64,000 bases of DNA from Lentzea kentuckyensis (GCF_002150765.1 NZ_MUYM01000016.1:186001-250000); one strand, 5' to 3'. Positions 8,725-17,771 are shown, counted from the first letter of the stretch. Notes: generated from the sequence alone by a model not told the origin. Numbers and translations are program-made.

Positions 8725-9531
8725 GTGGACACGGATCGACGCTCGATGTACGTCGTGGGCGACGTGCACGGGCACCTCGCCGAACTGACCAGGGCCCTGC
8801 ACGTCGCCGAACTGTGCGACGAGGAAGGGCACTGGGCGGGCGGCGAGGCCGAACTGTGGTTCCTCGGCGACTTCGTGGACCGCGGGCCGGACGGCGTGGG
8901 CGTGATCGACCTGGTCATGCGCCTCGGCGAGGAGGCGGCCGAGGCGGGTGGGTCGGTCAACTCGTTGATCGGCAACCACGAGGTGCTGCTGCTCGGCATG
9001 CACCGGTTCGGCGACGACCAGGTGCCGGACAGCCTGGGGCCGCGGTCGTTCGCGCGCAGCTGGCTGCTCAACGGCGGGCTGCGCAGCGACCAGGACCGGC
9101 TGACCGAGGAGCACGTCGAGTGGCTCACCAGCAGACCGGTGCTGAAGCTGCGCGACGAGCACCTGCTGATGCACTCCGACACGGTGGCCTACCTCGAATG
9201 GGGGTCCTCGATCGAGGAGGTCAACGAGGCCGTTCGGCAGGTGCTCAAGGGCGACGACCTCGTCGACTGGTGGGAGTGCTGGCGCAAGATGACGACCCGG
9301 TACGCGTTCCGTGGTCCACAGGGGCCCGAAATCGCGGATGAGCTGCTCGCGACCCTTGGCGGCAGCAAGATCGTGCACGGCCACAGCGTCATCGCGGACC
9401 AGCTCGGGGTGCCGCCGGAGCAGATCGACGGGCCGCTCGTGTACGCCGACGACAAGGTGCTGGCGATCGACGCCGGCCTCTACAGCGGCGGTCCGTGCCT
9501 GGTCGTCCCCTTGCCATACGCCGGAGCCTGA
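8725..9531 (+). CDS. PPP-family metallophosphatase (calcineurin-like)
   Basis: 268 aa. It carries the three PPP metal-binding motifs GDVHGH (12-17), GDFVDRG (48-54) and GNHE (83-86), plus a later VHGHS. The family dephosphorylates Ser/Thr phosphoproteins or ApppA-type nucleotides using a dimetal site, in the cytoplasm. Start is GTG 8725; the internal ATG 8746 lies only four residues before the first motif and is less likely. A monocistronic position between the reductase and fadD genes gives no functional hint. Confidence 0.85.
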   Translation: MDTDRRSMYVVGDVHGHLAELTRALHVAELCDEEGHWAGGEAELWFLGDFVDRGPDGVGVIDLVMRLGEEAAEAGGSVNSLIGNHEVLLLGMHRFGDDQVPDSLGPRSFARSWLLNGGLRSDQDRLTEEHVEWLTSRPVLKLRDEHLLMHSDTVAYLEWGSSIEEVNEAVRQVLKGDDLVDWWECWRKMTTRYAFRGPQGPEIADELLATLGGSKIVHGHSVIADQLGVPPEQIDGPLVYADDKVLAIDAGLYSGGPCLVVPLPYAGA

Positions 9532-9545
9532 CTACGGTCAGGCAG

Positions 9546-11141
9546 ATGACCGCCAGCTACTCCTCGGGCACCTCCGCCGCCCCGCTGCTGGGCGACACGA
9601 TCCACGCGAACTTCGCCGCGACCGTCGCGCGTTTCGGTGATCGTGAGGCACTTGTCGACAAGGCCACAGATCGACGGTGGACCTACGCCGAGCTCTCGGC
9701 CGAGGTCGACAAAGCGGCGGCCGGGCTCACCAGCCTCGGCGTGCGCAAGGGCGACCGGGTCGGGATCTGGGCGCCGAACTGCGCCGAGTGGGTGTTCGTG
9801 CAGTACGCGACGGCCCGGATCGGCGCGATCCTGGTCAACGTCAACCCGGCGTACCGGGTGCACGAGCTGGAGTACGTGCTGAACCAGGCCGGCATCCACA
9901 CGCTGGTGTCCGCGCGCACGTTCAAGACCTCCGACTACGCCGCGATGATCGAAGAGGTCCGGCCGCGGTGTGAGGCGTTGCGGCACGTGGTGTTCGTCGA
10001 CGATCCACAGTGGACCGGCACCGAGATCCCGGACGTCGAGCTGGACCGCGACGACCCGATCAACATCCAGTACACCTCCGGCACCACGGGATTCCCCAAG
10101 GGCGCGACGCTCAGCCACCACAACATCCTCAACAACGGCTACTTCGTCGGCGAGCTGATCAACTACACCGAGCACGACCGCATCTGCGTGGTGCCGCCGT
10201 TCTACCACTGCTTCGGCATGGTCATGGGCAACCTCGCCGCCACCAGCCACGGCGCCTGCGTGGTGATCCCCGCGCCGGCGTTCGACCCGGTCAAAACCCT
10301 TGCGGCGGTTCAGGAAGAGCGCTGTACCAGCCTCTACGGCGTGCCGACGATGTTCATCGCGATGCTCGACCTGGTCGACGGTTACGACCTGAGCAGCCTG
10401 CGCACCGGCATCATGGCCGGCTCCCCGTGCCCGGTCGAGGTGATGAAGCAGGTCGTCGACCGCATGGGCATGCGCGAGGTCTCGATCTGCTACGGCATGA
10501 CCGAAACCTCGCCGGTGTCAACGCAAACGCGCATCGACGACTCACTCGACCGTCGAGTCGGGACGGTCGGCCGGGTCGGTCCGCACCTCGAGGTCAAGGT
10601 GGTCGACCCGGAAACGGGCCTCACGGTTGCGCGTGGGGTGCCGGGGGAGCTGTGCACGCGGGGCTACTCCGTCATGCTCGGCTACTGGAACGAGCCCGAG
10701 AAAACGGCCGAGGCGGTGGACCAGGCGGGCTGGATGCACACCGGCGACCTCGCGGTGATGGACGACGACGACTACGTGAACATCACCGGCCGGATCAAGG
10801 ACATGGTCATCCGCGGCGGCGAGAACATCTATCCCCGCGAGATCGAGGAGTTCCTCTACACCCACCCGGACGTGCTCGACGCGCAGGTGATCGGCGTGCC
10901 CGACGCGAAGTACGGCGAGGAGCTCATGGCCTGGGTCCGCCTGCGCGAGGGCGCCGAGCCGCTGACCGCCGAGGCCGTCCGCGAGTTCTGCACCGGCAAG
11001 CTGGCCCACTACAAGGTCCCGCGGTACGTGCACGTGGTGGAGGAGTTCCCGATGACGGTCACGGGCAAGGTCCGCAAGGTGGAGATGCGGGCGAAGGCCG
11101 TGGAACTGCTGAGCCTGGACGACAGCGTCGAGCACGCCTAG
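9546..11141 (+). CDS. Fatty-acyl-CoA synthetase, AMP-binding (FadD35-like)
   Basis: 531 aa ANL-superfamily enzyme that activates a carboxylic acid as acyl-AMP and transfers it to CoA. The P-loop-like motif [11 protein letters not shown], the YGMTE motif, the hinge [17 protein letters not shown] and the C-terminal catalytic Lys (TGKVRK) are all present. Start ATG 9546 (MTASYSSGT) is preferred over the upstream in-frame codon because homology begins here. The stop overlaps the GTG of the acetyltransferase gene by one base (TAGTG), suggesting coupling. It is likely a medium- or long-chain acyl-CoA ligase; chain length is unknown. Confidence 0.9.
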   Translation: MTASYSSGTSAAPLLGDTIHANFAATVARFGDREALVDKATDRRWTYAELSAEVDKAAAGLTSLGVRKGDRVGIWAPNCAEWVFVQYATARIGAILVNVNPAYRVHELEYVLNQAGIHTLVSARTFKTSDYAAMIEEVRPRCEALRHVVFVDDPQWTGTEIPDVELDRDDPINIQYTSGTTGFPKGATLSHHNILNNGYFVGELINYTEHDRICVVPPFYHCFGMVMGNLAATSHGACVVIPAPAFDPVKTLAAVQEERCTSLYGVPTMFIAMLDLVDGYDLSSLRTGIMAGSPCPVEVMKQVVDRMGMREVSICYGMTETSPVSTQTRIDDSLDRRVGTVGRVGPHLEVKVVDPETGLTVARGVPGELCTRGYSVMLGYWNEPEKTAEAVDQAGWMHTGDLAVMDDDDYVNITGRIKDMVIRGGENIYPREIEEFLYTHPDVLDAQVIGVPDAKYGEELMAWVRLREGAEPLTAEAVREFCTGKLAHYKVPRYVHVVEEFPMTVTGKVRKVEMRAKAVELLSLDDSVEHA

Positions 11142-11533
11142 TGATCACCTACGAGTGGCGGGGCGAGGTCGACAACGCGGCGGTCAACGCACTGCACGCC
11201 GAATGCTTCGAACACGAGTTGCTGGACGACGACTGGCGAGCGCAGGTGAACCGGCACAGCCTCGGCTGGGTGTGCGCCCAGGAGGCCGGCCGGCTGATGG
11301 GGTTCGTGAACATCGCTTGGGACGGCGGTGTGCACGCCTTCGTCATCGACACGATGGTGTCCGCGCGGGCTCGGCGCCGTGGTGTCGGTACCGCGCTGAT
11401 CCGGACCGCCGTGCCGCACGTCCGGGCCGTCGGCTGCGAGTGGCTCCACGTCGACTTCGACGACCACCTGAGCGAGTTCTACCTCCAGGCCTGCGGGTTC
11501 TCCCCGACCAAGGCCGGACTCATCGCCCTCTGA
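11141..11533 (+). CDS. GNAT-family N-acetyltransferase
   Basis: 130 aa single-domain GNAT fold. The acetyl-CoA-binding motif A is RRRGVGTALI (about 75-84, consensus R/QxxGxG/A), followed by the C-terminal strand (LHVDFDDHLSEFY, then ACGF). It begins at GTG 11141, sharing a base with the fadD stop, so both are read from one mRNA. The substrate is not predictable. An association with the acyl-CoA synthetase could mean transfer of an acyl group, but this is inferred from neighbourhood only. Confidence 0.82.
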   Translation: MITYEWRGEVDNAAVNALHAECFEHELLDDDWRAQVNRHSLGWVCAQEAGRLMGFVNIAWDGGVHAFVIDTMVSARARRRGVGTALIRTAVPHVRAVGCEWLHVDFDDHLSEFYLQACGFSPTKAGLIAL

Positions 11534-11645
11534 GGTGGTCAGGGGTGGATCAGGGACCGACCGGGGTGATCACCGATGGGCGCCGGCGGCCCGGCGCGGC
11601 AGAGTCGGCGCCGCCACCTTGATCCTTTCCCCGGAGCCGTCCACC

Positions 11646-12722
11646 ATGCGCAAACGCATCACCTCCGCAGTCCTGGCCACCACCCTCGCGATCGGCGCCG
11701 CGTTCCCCGCGACCGCCGCGACGTCCGTGGGTCCCGGCGTGCGCGGAGTCCTCGACCGGCTGCCGGACGACGTCGTGGCGGGCGCGCTGGTCAGACACGA
11801 CGGCGCAGGGGCCGCGGCCGGTCCGGTCACCGCCGACGCGCACTTCCGGATCGGCAGCGTCACCAAGGTGTTCACCAGCACCGTGGTGCTCCAGCTCGTC
11901 GCCGAACACCGCGTCGACCTCGACGCGCCGGCCCACCGCTACGTCCCGGAACTGATGCCCCGCCAGTACGACGGCGTGACCGTGCGCCAGCTCCTCGACC
12001 ACACCAGCGGCCTGCCCAAGCCGGCCGCGGCTCCGAGTCCGCTGGACGGTCCCGGGTGGTGGCTCAGGTCCGTGTCGCCTCGCGACGCCCTGCGCGCCTC
12101 GTTCGCGGCGGCCACCGCCGTGCCGCCCGCACCCGGCTCCGAGCAGCAGTACAACGGGCTCAACTCGCTCGTTCTCGGCCTGCTCGTCGAGGAGGTCACC
12201 GGCCACTCCTTCGCCTGCGAACTGGAGCGGCGGATCATCCGGCCGCTGCGACTGCGGCACACGAGTCTTCCCGACGGCCCGGCGATCCCCTCGCCCCACG
12301 CGCGGGTGTACGTCGGCGGGGACGACGTGACCGAGCAGAGCCCGTACCCGTGGGCGGAGGGCGGCGTGATCTCCACGGCCGCCGACCTGGACCGCTTCCT
12401 CGTCGCGCTGTTCCAGGGCCGCCTGCTGCCTCCTGCTGAGCAGAAGCTGCTGTTCGACGTGCCGAACGTGCCAGGAGCGGCGACCAACACGAGGTACTGC
12501 TTCGGCACCGAGGCTTGCTACAGCGTGGGTGGGCTGATGCGTTACCGGCTGCCGAGCGGGGAGTACGCGTGGGGCAAGACCGGCTCGCGCCCCGGCTGGG
12601 ACAACGGGTTCTTCGCCACGCGGGACCTGCGTCACCGCGTGGTCTACTCGCTGAACCCGACCGGGCGGGGCTCCGACCTCGACCACATCAAGGCGATCGT
12701 CGGCGCTGGGCTCGCTGACTGA
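11646..12722 (+). CDS. Secreted serine hydrolase, class C beta-lactamase / DD-carboxypeptidase family
   Basis: 358 aa with a Sec signal peptide (MRKRITS, hydrophobic core, cleavage around ATAA). Catalytic motifs of the serine beta-lactamase fold are SVTK (SxxK, in GSVTKVF), a Tyr motif in QYNGLN (the YxN position), and a KTG box (GKTGSRPGW). Likely an extracytoplasmic DD-carboxypeptidase, esterase or endopeptidase (Streptomyces R61 type). Two cysteines near the C terminus (RYCFGTEACYS) may form a disulfide. Start is ATG 11646, from which the signal peptide begins cleanly. Confidence 0.88.
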   Translation: MRKRITSAVLATTLAIGAAFPATAATSVGPGVRGVLDRLPDDVVAGALVRHDGAGAAAGPVTADAHFRIGSVTKVFTSTVVLQLVAEHRVDLDAPAHRYVPELMPRQYDGVTVRQLLDHTSGLPKPAAAPSPLDGPGWWLRSVSPRDALRASFAAATAVPPAPGSEQQYNGLNSLVLGLLVEEVTGHSFACELERRIIRPLRLRHTSLPDGPAIPSPHARVYVGGDDVTEQSPYPWAEGGVISTAADLDRFLVALFQGRLLPPAEQKLLFDVPNVPGAATNTRYCFGTEACYSVGGLMRYRLPSGEYAWGKTGSRPGWDNGFFATRDLRHRVVYSLNPTGRGSDLDHIKAIVGAGLAD

Positions 12723-12828
12723 CCTCCGGCCGTGTCCGGGGAACTACTGCGGGCGACGGGCGGAAAGACCCTTGTGGACGGAGTGTGACGCGCGCAACAT
12801 CGATGGATTCCGCCAGAAGGAGGCGCGC

Positions 12829-13221
12829 ATGCTCACCGCCACCAAGACCACCACGATGCTGCCCGTCGAAGACTCCGACCGCGCCGGACGCTTCTACGCG
12901 GACATGCTCGGTCTCAAGCCCATCACCACCGCCCCCGACGGCACGCGCATCTTCGAGCTCGGCCAGGGCGACGCGCTGGGTCTGATGCCTGCGGAAAAGG
13001 GTGCGCAGACCGCGCACACGGTCCTCAGCTTCGAGGTGCCGAACCTCGAGGACGAGATCCGCGAGCTCGAGAACAAGGGCGTCCACTTCGAGGACTACGA
13101 CCTGCCCGACTTCAAGACGACCAACCACATCGCGGTCATGGGCACCGAGCGCGCGGCCTGGTTCACCGACACCGAGGGCAACATCCTGTGCCTGCACGAG
13201 CTGCTGGGCGACGACGCCTGA
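12829..13221 (+). CDS. VOC-superfamily (glyoxalase/bleomycin-resistance fold) protein
   Basis: 130 aa, one vicinal-oxygen-chelate unit (MLPVEDSDRAGRFYADMLGL and the later ENKGVHFEDYDLPDF, then NILCLHE). ATG 12829 is preceded by AGAAGGAGG at a 5-nt spacing, an unusually strong ribosome site, which decides the start. Members are dioxygenases, isomerases, lyases or drug-binding proteins; the residues here do not identify which. It is followed by a bidirectional terminator shared with yccF. Confidence 0.8.
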   Translation: MLTATKTTTMLPVEDSDRAGRFYADMLGLKPITTAPDGTRIFELGQGDALGLMPAEKGAQTAHTVLSFEVPNLEDEIRELENKGVHFEDYDLPDFKTTNHIAVMGTERAAWFTDTEGNILCLHELLGDDA

Positions 13222-13241
13222 CGGCTGGTGCCTGCGCAAGT

Positions 13242-13278
13242 GGTCTCCCGCGACTGCCCCCGGCGGACGCGGGAGACC
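13242..13278. terminator. Bidirectional terminator between the VOC and yccF genes
   Basis: Perfect 11-bp inverted repeat GGTCTCCCGCG / CGCGGGAGACC with a 15-nt loop, lying between two convergent genes. There is no T-run on either side, as is common in actinomycetes. Confidence 0.7.
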
Positions 13279-13279
13279 C

Positions 13280-13654
13280 TCACGGAACCTCGACGATCTC
13301 CTTGCCCAGCGGCACCAGCGAGACCTTCACCAGCTTGAAGTTGGCCAGGCCGAGCGGGATGCCGATGATCGTGACGCACAGCGCGATGCCGGTGAGGACG
13401 TGGCCGATGGCGAGCCAGAGGCCGGCGACGATGATCCAGATGATGTTGCCCAGCAACGACCCGGTGCCGGCACCCGGCTTCTCCACGACCTCGCGGCCGA
13501 ACGGCCAGAGCGCGTAGTTCGCGATGCGGAACGACGCGATGCCCCACGGGATCGTGATGATCAGGATGCAGCAGATGAGGCCGGCGACCGCGTAGCCGAC
13601 GGCCATCCAGAACCCGGCGAGCACCAGCCAGATCACGTTCAGGATGAGGCGCAT
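13280..13654 (-). CDS. yccF: YccF-domain inner membrane protein
   Basis: 124 aa built of two similar halves, each starting NxIWxxxAGxWxAxGxxxxG and containing a PxGxAxF/N segment with transmembrane helices. This is the duplicated YccF (DUF307) fold of the cytoplasmic membrane; its function is unknown. It has the same relative position as Rv0870c in the moaA2-cspB neighbourhood. It is divergent from the Gfo/Idh gene with 22 nt between the starts. Confidence 0.88.
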   Translation of the reverse strand: MRLILNVIWLVLAGFWMAVGYAVAGLICCILIITIPWGIASFRIANYALWPFGREVVEKPGAGTGSLLGNIIWIIVAGLWLAIGHVLTGIALCVTIIGIPLGLANFKLVKVSLVPLGKEIVEVP

Positions 13655-13676
13655 ACTTCCAATCTAAGCTCACCTC

Positions 13677-14633
13677 ATGAAGTGGGGTGTGATCGCTACC
13701 GGTGGAATCGCGCAGACCGTGACCGCCGACATGCTGAAAGTCGAGGGTGTCACGGTTCTGGCCGTGTCCTCACGCGACGTCACGAGGGCGCAAGCGTTTG
13801 CCGATCGGTTCGGCATCGAGCGCGCGTACGGCGACTACCGCGAACTGCTCGCTGATCCCGATGTCGAGGTCGTCTACATCGCCACGCCGCACGGCCAGCA
13901 CCACGAGGTCACGCTCGCCGCGCTCGACGCCGGCAAGCACGTCCTGTGCGAGAAGGCGTTCGCGCTGACGGTCGCCCAGGCCGAGGAGATGATCGACAAG
14001 GCGAAGGAGAAGAACCTCTTCCTCATGGAAGCCATGTGGACGCGGTTCAACCCGTTGATCCGCAAGGTCCACGAGGCCGTCCGCAACGGTGAGATCGGCG
14101 AGGTCCGCTCCTTGCGCGCCACCTTCGGCTTCGCGCTCGGGTTCGACCCCGACCACCGGCTCTGGGCCAAGGAGGCCGGCGGCGGCGCGCTGCTCGACCT
14201 CGGCGTCTACCCGGTCGCGCTCGCGCACATGCTGCTCGGGGTTCCGCTGGAGATCCGGGCCTGGGGCGGCAAGGCACCGTCCGATGTGGACTCGGACGCC
14301 GGCCTGCTGCTCGGGTATCCCGGCGGTGTGCACGCGTTGCTGAGCTGCTCGCTCGTCGCGAACATCGGCTGCACCGCGGACATCGTCGGCACCAAGGGCC
14401 GGATCGACATCGCCGAGCCGATGTTCAACGCGACGAAGGCGACGATCAACGGCGTCGAGCACACCATCGAGGACGACGGCTACACGCACCAGATCCGCGC
14501 GGTCGAGGAGTACGTCGCCGCCGGCCTGACCGAAAGCCCCGCGATCACCTGGCAGAACACTCTGGAGGTCATGCGCACGCTGGAGGAAGCGCTGTACCAG
14601 CTCGGCGTGAGCTACGCGGACATCGTCAAGTAG
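13677..14633 (+). CDS. Gfo/Idh/MocA-family NAD(P)-dependent oxidoreductase
   Basis: 318 aa. N-terminal Rossmann fold (WGVIATGGIAQ), then the family EKA/EKP motif region (LCEKAFALTVAQAEEM) holding the active-site Lys, then the C-terminal alpha/beta domain with GGGALLDLGVYP. Enzymes of this family oxidise or reduce sugars, inositols, dihydrodiols and similar compounds; the closest match by eye is the dihydrodiol-dehydrogenase-like group. The last 22 nt overlap the convergent NRAMP gene. Confidence 0.87.
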   Translation: MKWGVIATGGIAQTVTADMLKVEGVTVLAVSSRDVTRAQAFADRFGIERAYGDYRELLADPDVEVVYIATPHGQHHEVTLAALDAGKHVLCEKAFALTVAQAEEMIDKAKEKNLFLMEAMWTRFNPLIRKVHEAVRNGEIGEVRSLRATFGFALGFDPDHRLWAKEAGGGALLDLGVYPVALAHMLLGVPLEIRAWGGKAPSDVDSDAGLLLGYPGGVHALLSCSLVANIGCTADIVGTKGRIDIAEPMFNATKATINGVEHTIEDDGYTHQIRAVEEYVAAGLTESPAITWQNTLEVMRTLEEALYQLGVSYADIVK

Positions 14634-15817
14634 ATCAACGCCACGTTCAGCACCACCACCGCGAACGCCACGACGCAGGCGGCGAAGGTGACCGAGCGCC
14701 GGTTCGTGAACGAGCCCATCACGGATCGGCGCGCGGTCAGCCAGACCAAAGGCACCAGCGCGAACGGGATGCCGAACGACAGCACGACCTGCGACAGCAC
14801 CAACGCGAACGTCGGATCGACACCGAACGCCAGGATCGCGAGCGCCGGTACGAGCGTCACCAAACGGCGTGCCAGCAACGGAATCCGCACCCGCAGCAGC
14901 CCGTCCATCACCACCGCGCCCGCGTAGCAACCGACGGCCGTCGACGCGAAACCCGAAGCCAGCAAACCCAACGCGAACAGCAGCGCGATCCCGCCACCCA
15001 GCGTGGAACCGACAGCCGCGTGCGCGCCTTGCAAGGTGTCCACGCCGGGAACGCCCTGCAAGGCGGAAGCCGCGAGCAACAGCATCGCCATGTTCACCGC
15101 ACCGGCCAGCACCATCGCGACGACCACGTCGATCTTCGTCGCGCCGAGTACCGAGGGGTTGCGGCCGTGCCGGTCCCTGGCCAGTGCCGAGTGCAGGTAG
15201 ACCGCGTGCGGCATGACGGTCGCCCCGAGCATGCCCGCCGCGAGCAGCACGCTGTCCGCGCCGTCGAATCGCGGCACCAGACCGGAAACCGCGCCGCTGA
15301 CCGACGGCGGTGACACGAAGAGTCCCGCCATGAACCCGACCGCGATGACGATCAGCATTGTCGTGATCACGCGCTCGAACGGTTTCTGCCCGCGCTTGTC
15401 CTGCACCAGCAGCAAAACCGTCGACACGACACCGGTGATCACGCCGCCGAGCAGCAGCGGGAGGTCGAACAGCAGCGCGAGCGCGATGGCCCCGCCGAGC
15501 ACCTCGGCGAGATCGGTCGCCATCGCGACCACCTCGGCCTGGCCCCAGTACGCGAGCCGCACCGGACGGGGCAGGTGGTCGCGCACCGCCTCGGGCAACG
15601 ACTTTCCGGTGACCAGCCCGAGCTTCGCCGACAGGTACTGCACGAGCCCCGCCATGACGTTCGCGACCACGAGCACCCACACCAGCAGGTAGCCGTAGCG
15701 CGCACCCGCCGCGGTGTTGGTGGCCACGTTGCCGGGGTCGACGTACGCGATCGCGGCGACGAACGCCGGACCGAGCAACGCCGCACCCGCACGTAAGCGC
15801 GTCGAAACAGCGACCAT
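14612..15817 (-). CDS. mntH: NRAMP-family divalent metal transporter (MntH-like)
   Basis: 401 aa, about 11 transmembrane helices, proton-coupled Mn2+/Fe2+ importer. The two metal-site signatures are present: DPGN in TM1 (AYVDPGNVATN) and MPH in TM6 (GATVMPHAVYLHSAL). ATG 15817 is preceded by AAGGGGG at a 6-nt spacing; the TTG-like starts further up run into the regulatory element. A TTGCAA-N5-TTGCAG element sits directly upstream of the ribosome site. The tetR gene precedes it on the same strand with 37 nt between, so they may be cotranscribed in part. Confidence 0.92.
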   Translation of the reverse strand: MVAVSTRLRAGAALLGPAFVAAIAYVDPGNVATNTAAGARYGYLLVWVLVVANVMAGLVQYLSAKLGLVTGKSLPEAVRDHLPRPVRLAYWGQAEVVAMATDLAEVLGGAIALALLFDLPLLLGGVITGVVSTVLLLVQDKRGQKPFERVITTMLIVIAVGFMAGLFVSPPSVSGAVSGLVPRFDGADSVLLAAGMLGATVMPHAVYLHSALARDRHGRNPSVLGATKIDVVVAMVLAGAVNMAMLLLAASALQGVPGVDTLQGAHAAVGSTLGGGIALLFALGLLASGFASTAVGCYAGAVVMDGLLRVRIPLLARRLVTLVPALAILAFGVDPTFALVLSQVVLSFGIPFALVPLVWLTARRSVMGSFTNRRSVTFAACVVAFAVVVLNVALIYLTMSA

Positions 15818-15825
15818 CGGACACC

Positions 15826-15854
15826 CCCTTGCTGCAAGATTATTGCAACAAGGG
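15826..15854. promoter_or_regulatory. Nur-box-like element in a 29-bp dyad before the NRAMP gene
   Basis: The core 15832-15848 reads CTGCAA-GATTA-TTGCAA, matching the published Streptomyces Nur box (tTGCaa-N5-ttGCAA). It lies inside a larger dyad with 12-nt arms, 11 of 12 paired. On the coding strand the core also contains AATAAT, a possible -10. The 3' arm includes part of the ribosome site AAGGGGG. Repression by nickel-Nur is inferred; an SD-sequestering hairpin is the alternative. Confidence 0.6.
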
Positions 15855-16397
15855 TTAAGCCTCCATCGTGGCTCTGGCCACACGCACGACGGCGTCCATC
15901 GCACTGTCGAGGTCGCCGCTGGGCATCAGCAGATGGCTCAACGCTAGACGCACGGTGGTTTCCGCCGTGAGCCGCACACGCCTGCCGGGGAAGTGCTCGC
16001 TGAGGTGCCGCTCGACGACCTCGGTCGCGTGGAACAGCACGGGATGGCCGCGAATCGTGAGAAACGGCAGCAGGTCCTCGGCATCCTGGCCGGTCAGGAT
16101 GGCGGACACCAGCCGATCTTTCTCGGTCCGCTCGAAGGTGTACCGGAACGCCGACCGCATCGCGTCCCACGGGTCGGGGTTCTCCTTGAGGCGGGTCACG
16201 ATCTCGGTGAGGTACTCCTCCGTCTGATGGGCCGCGACGGCCTGGACGAGCCCCTCCTTGTTGCCGAACTCGTTGTAGACGGTCTGTCTGCTCACCCCGG
16301 CGCGAGTGGCGACCTCGATCATCCGCAGGCCGTGGAAACCGTGGGCCGCGAGCAGGTCAGCGGCCGCATCGAGTAAGAGCTCGGTGATGTCACTCAC
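15855..16397 (-). CDS. TetR-family transcriptional repressor
   Basis: 180 aa with an N-terminal TetR HTH (MIEVATRAGVSRQTVYNEFGNKEGL) and an all-helical ligand domain. Start GTG 16397 (VSDITELLLDAA) is preferred over an upstream TTG because helix 1 begins here and the upstream codons lie inside the operator. A 27-bp dyad fills the divergent promoter shared with a HAD hydrolase gene. The NRAMP gene follows on the same strand. The ligand is unknown. Confidence 0.86.
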   Translation of the reverse strand: MSDITELLLDAAADLLAAHGFHGLRMIEVATRAGVSRQTVYNEFGNKEGLVQAVAAHQTEEYLTEIVTRLKENPDPWDAMRSAFRYTFERTEKDRLVSAILTGQDAEDLLPFLTIRGHPVLFHATEVVERHLSEHFPGRRVRLTAETTVRLALSHLLMPSGDLDSAMDAVVRVARATMEA

Positions 16398-16405
16398 GCT
16401 GTCAG

Positions 16406-16432
16406 CTTTACACAATTATTGACTTTGTAAAG
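16406..16432. promoter_or_regulatory. Probable TetR operator in the tetR/HAD divergent promoter
   Basis: Perfect 7-bp arms CTTTACA / TGTAAAG, 13 nt apart, in a strikingly AT-rich 27-bp stretch just upstream of the tetR start. Position and size fit TetR autoregulation with co-control of the divergent gene. Confidence 0.6.
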
Positions 16433-16449
16433 ACGTAGAGTTGGGCTCT

Positions 16450-17067
16450 GTGCCGTTCACCGTGGGCTTCGACCTGGACATGACCCTCATCGACCCGAGA
16501 CCGGGCATGGCCGCGGTGCTGAACGAGGTGGGCGCCCGCACCGGGCACGCCCTGGACGGCGAGCACTTCGCCGCGAACCTCGGCCCGCCCCTCGACATGA
16601 CCTACCGCGCGATGGGTGTGCCCGAGGAGGAGATCCCGGACCTGGTCACGCTGTTCCGCGCGCTGTACCCGGACGTCGTGATCCCCGGAACCGTCGCGCT
16701 CCCCGGAGCCGCCGCTGCTCTGCAGTGCGTGCGCGAGCTCGGCGGCCGGACCATGGTCGTGACCGGCAAGTACCGCAAGAACGCCGCATTGCACCTGGAA
16801 GCCCTCGGCTGGGAGGTCGACCACCTCTACGGCGAGCTGTGGGCGACCGGCAAGGCGGAGTCGCTGAAGCTGCACGGCGCGTCGGTCTACGTGGGTGATC
16901 ACATCGGCGACATGCGTGGCGCGGCAGCGGCCGGAGCACTGGGCGTCGGCGTCGTCACCGGGCCGTGCAGTCGCGCCGAGCTGGCCGAGGCTGGCGCCGC
17001 GGTCGTCCTGGAGGACCTGCGTGAGTTCCCGGAGTGGCTCAGGACTTCTTCTGGCGTGCTTTCCTGA
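16450..17067 (+). CDS. HAD-superfamily hydrolase (phosphoglycolate-phosphatase-like)
   Basis: 205 aa. Motif I FDLDMTLID at the N terminus (Asp8/Asp10), a helical C1 cap, motif II VVTGK, and motif IV GDHIGDM. In motif I the usual Gly after DxD is Met-Thr, as in many actinobacterial members. Start GTG 16450 is chosen, with TTG 16441 a less likely alternative. It is divergent from tetR and probably under the same dyad. The 3' end overlaps the convergent small membrane protein gene by 29 nt. Confidence 0.83.
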   Translation: MPFTVGFDLDMTLIDPRPGMAAVLNEVGARTGHALDGEHFAANLGPPLDMTYRAMGVPEEEIPDLVTLFRALYPDVVIPGTVALPGAAAALQCVRELGGRTMVVTGKYRKNAALHLEALGWEVDHLYGELWATGKAESLKLHGASVYVGDHIGDMRGAAAAGALGVGVVTGPCSRAELAEAGAAVVLEDLREFPEWLRTSSGVLS

Positions 17068-17242
17068 TCACCGCGATGATTCCGAGCCCCAGGCCGATCG
17101 CGGGCAGGTAGGTCGCCGCGACGTTCAGCCAGACCGGCAGGTCGCCGTGGCCCGTGGCGAAGAGCACGAAGACCGCGATGATCGCCAGTACGCCGACGGC
17201 GAACAGGCCGATGGCCAGCGGGATCAATTTCGGAGCGGTCAT
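17039..17242 (-). CDS. Small two-helix membrane protein, unknown function
   Basis: 67 aa with two hydrophobic segments (about 6-28 and 37-58) and a basic tail (RKARQKKS). I do not recognise the family. It begins at ATG 17242, and its 3' end overlaps the HAD gene. A composition of membrane helices plus a positive C terminus suggests a genuine inner-membrane protein; no neighbour explains its role. Confidence 0.6.
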   Translation of the reverse strand: MTAPKLIPLAIGLFAVGVLAIIAVFVLFATGHGDLPVWLNVAATYLPAIGLGLGIIAVIRKARQKKS

Positions 17243-17356
17243 GCCCGGCAGCCTAGTCGCGCTAACGGAGGTGCCTTCGCGCTGGTCTTCTGGCTACTCT
17301 GGTGAGACGCGTCTCGGGTACGCCTGGGGCGCGTTCGTTGTGCGACAAGCTTGGGA

Positions 17357-17758
17357 ATGGTGAGCGCGGTGCCGACCGGCAAGGTCAAGTGGTACGACAC
17401 GGAGAAGGGCTTCGGCTTCGTCACCCAGGACGGTGGCGAGGACGTCTACGTCCGCAAGGCGGCGTTGCCTCCGGGTGTCACCGGTCTGAAGGCCGGTCAG
17501 CGCATCGAGTTCGGCATGGCGGAAGGCCGGCGCGGTCCGCAGGCGCTGTCTGTGCGCCTGGTCGACCCGCAGCCGTCGGTCGCCGAGGCGCGCCGCCGTC
17601 CCGCGGAGGAGCTGCACGGCCTGATCGAGGACATGATCAAGCTGCTGGAGACCAAGGTCCAGCCTGACCTGCGGCGCGGCCGCTACCCGTCCGACAAGAA
17701 GAGCATGAAGCTCGTCGCCGAGGTCGTCCGGGCGGTGGCGCGGGACCTCGATCCGTAA
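17357..17758 (+). CDS. cspB: CspB-type cold-shock protein with C-terminal helical extension
   Basis: 133 aa. Residues about 7-65 form a cold-shock domain ([14 protein letters not shown], the RNP1 motif; RNP2 appears as DVYVRKAAL instead of DVFVH). It is followed by a roughly 65-residue extension ([21 protein letters not shown] and on) that the usual 67-aa Csp proteins lack. That long form, near 135 aa, is the one found next to moaA2 in mycobacteria (Rv0871). It probably acts as an RNA chaperone. ATG 17357 is preferred; TTG 17351 and GTG 17369 are alternatives. Confidence 0.87.
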   Translation: MVSAVPTGKVKWYDTEKGFGFVTQDGGEDVYVRKAALPPGVTGLKAGQRIEFGMAEGRRGPQALSVRLVDPQPSVAEARRRPAEELHGLIEDMIKLLETKVQPDLRRGRYPSDKKSMKLVAEVVRAVARDLDP

Positions 17759-17771
17759 AAAGATCAGCGTC

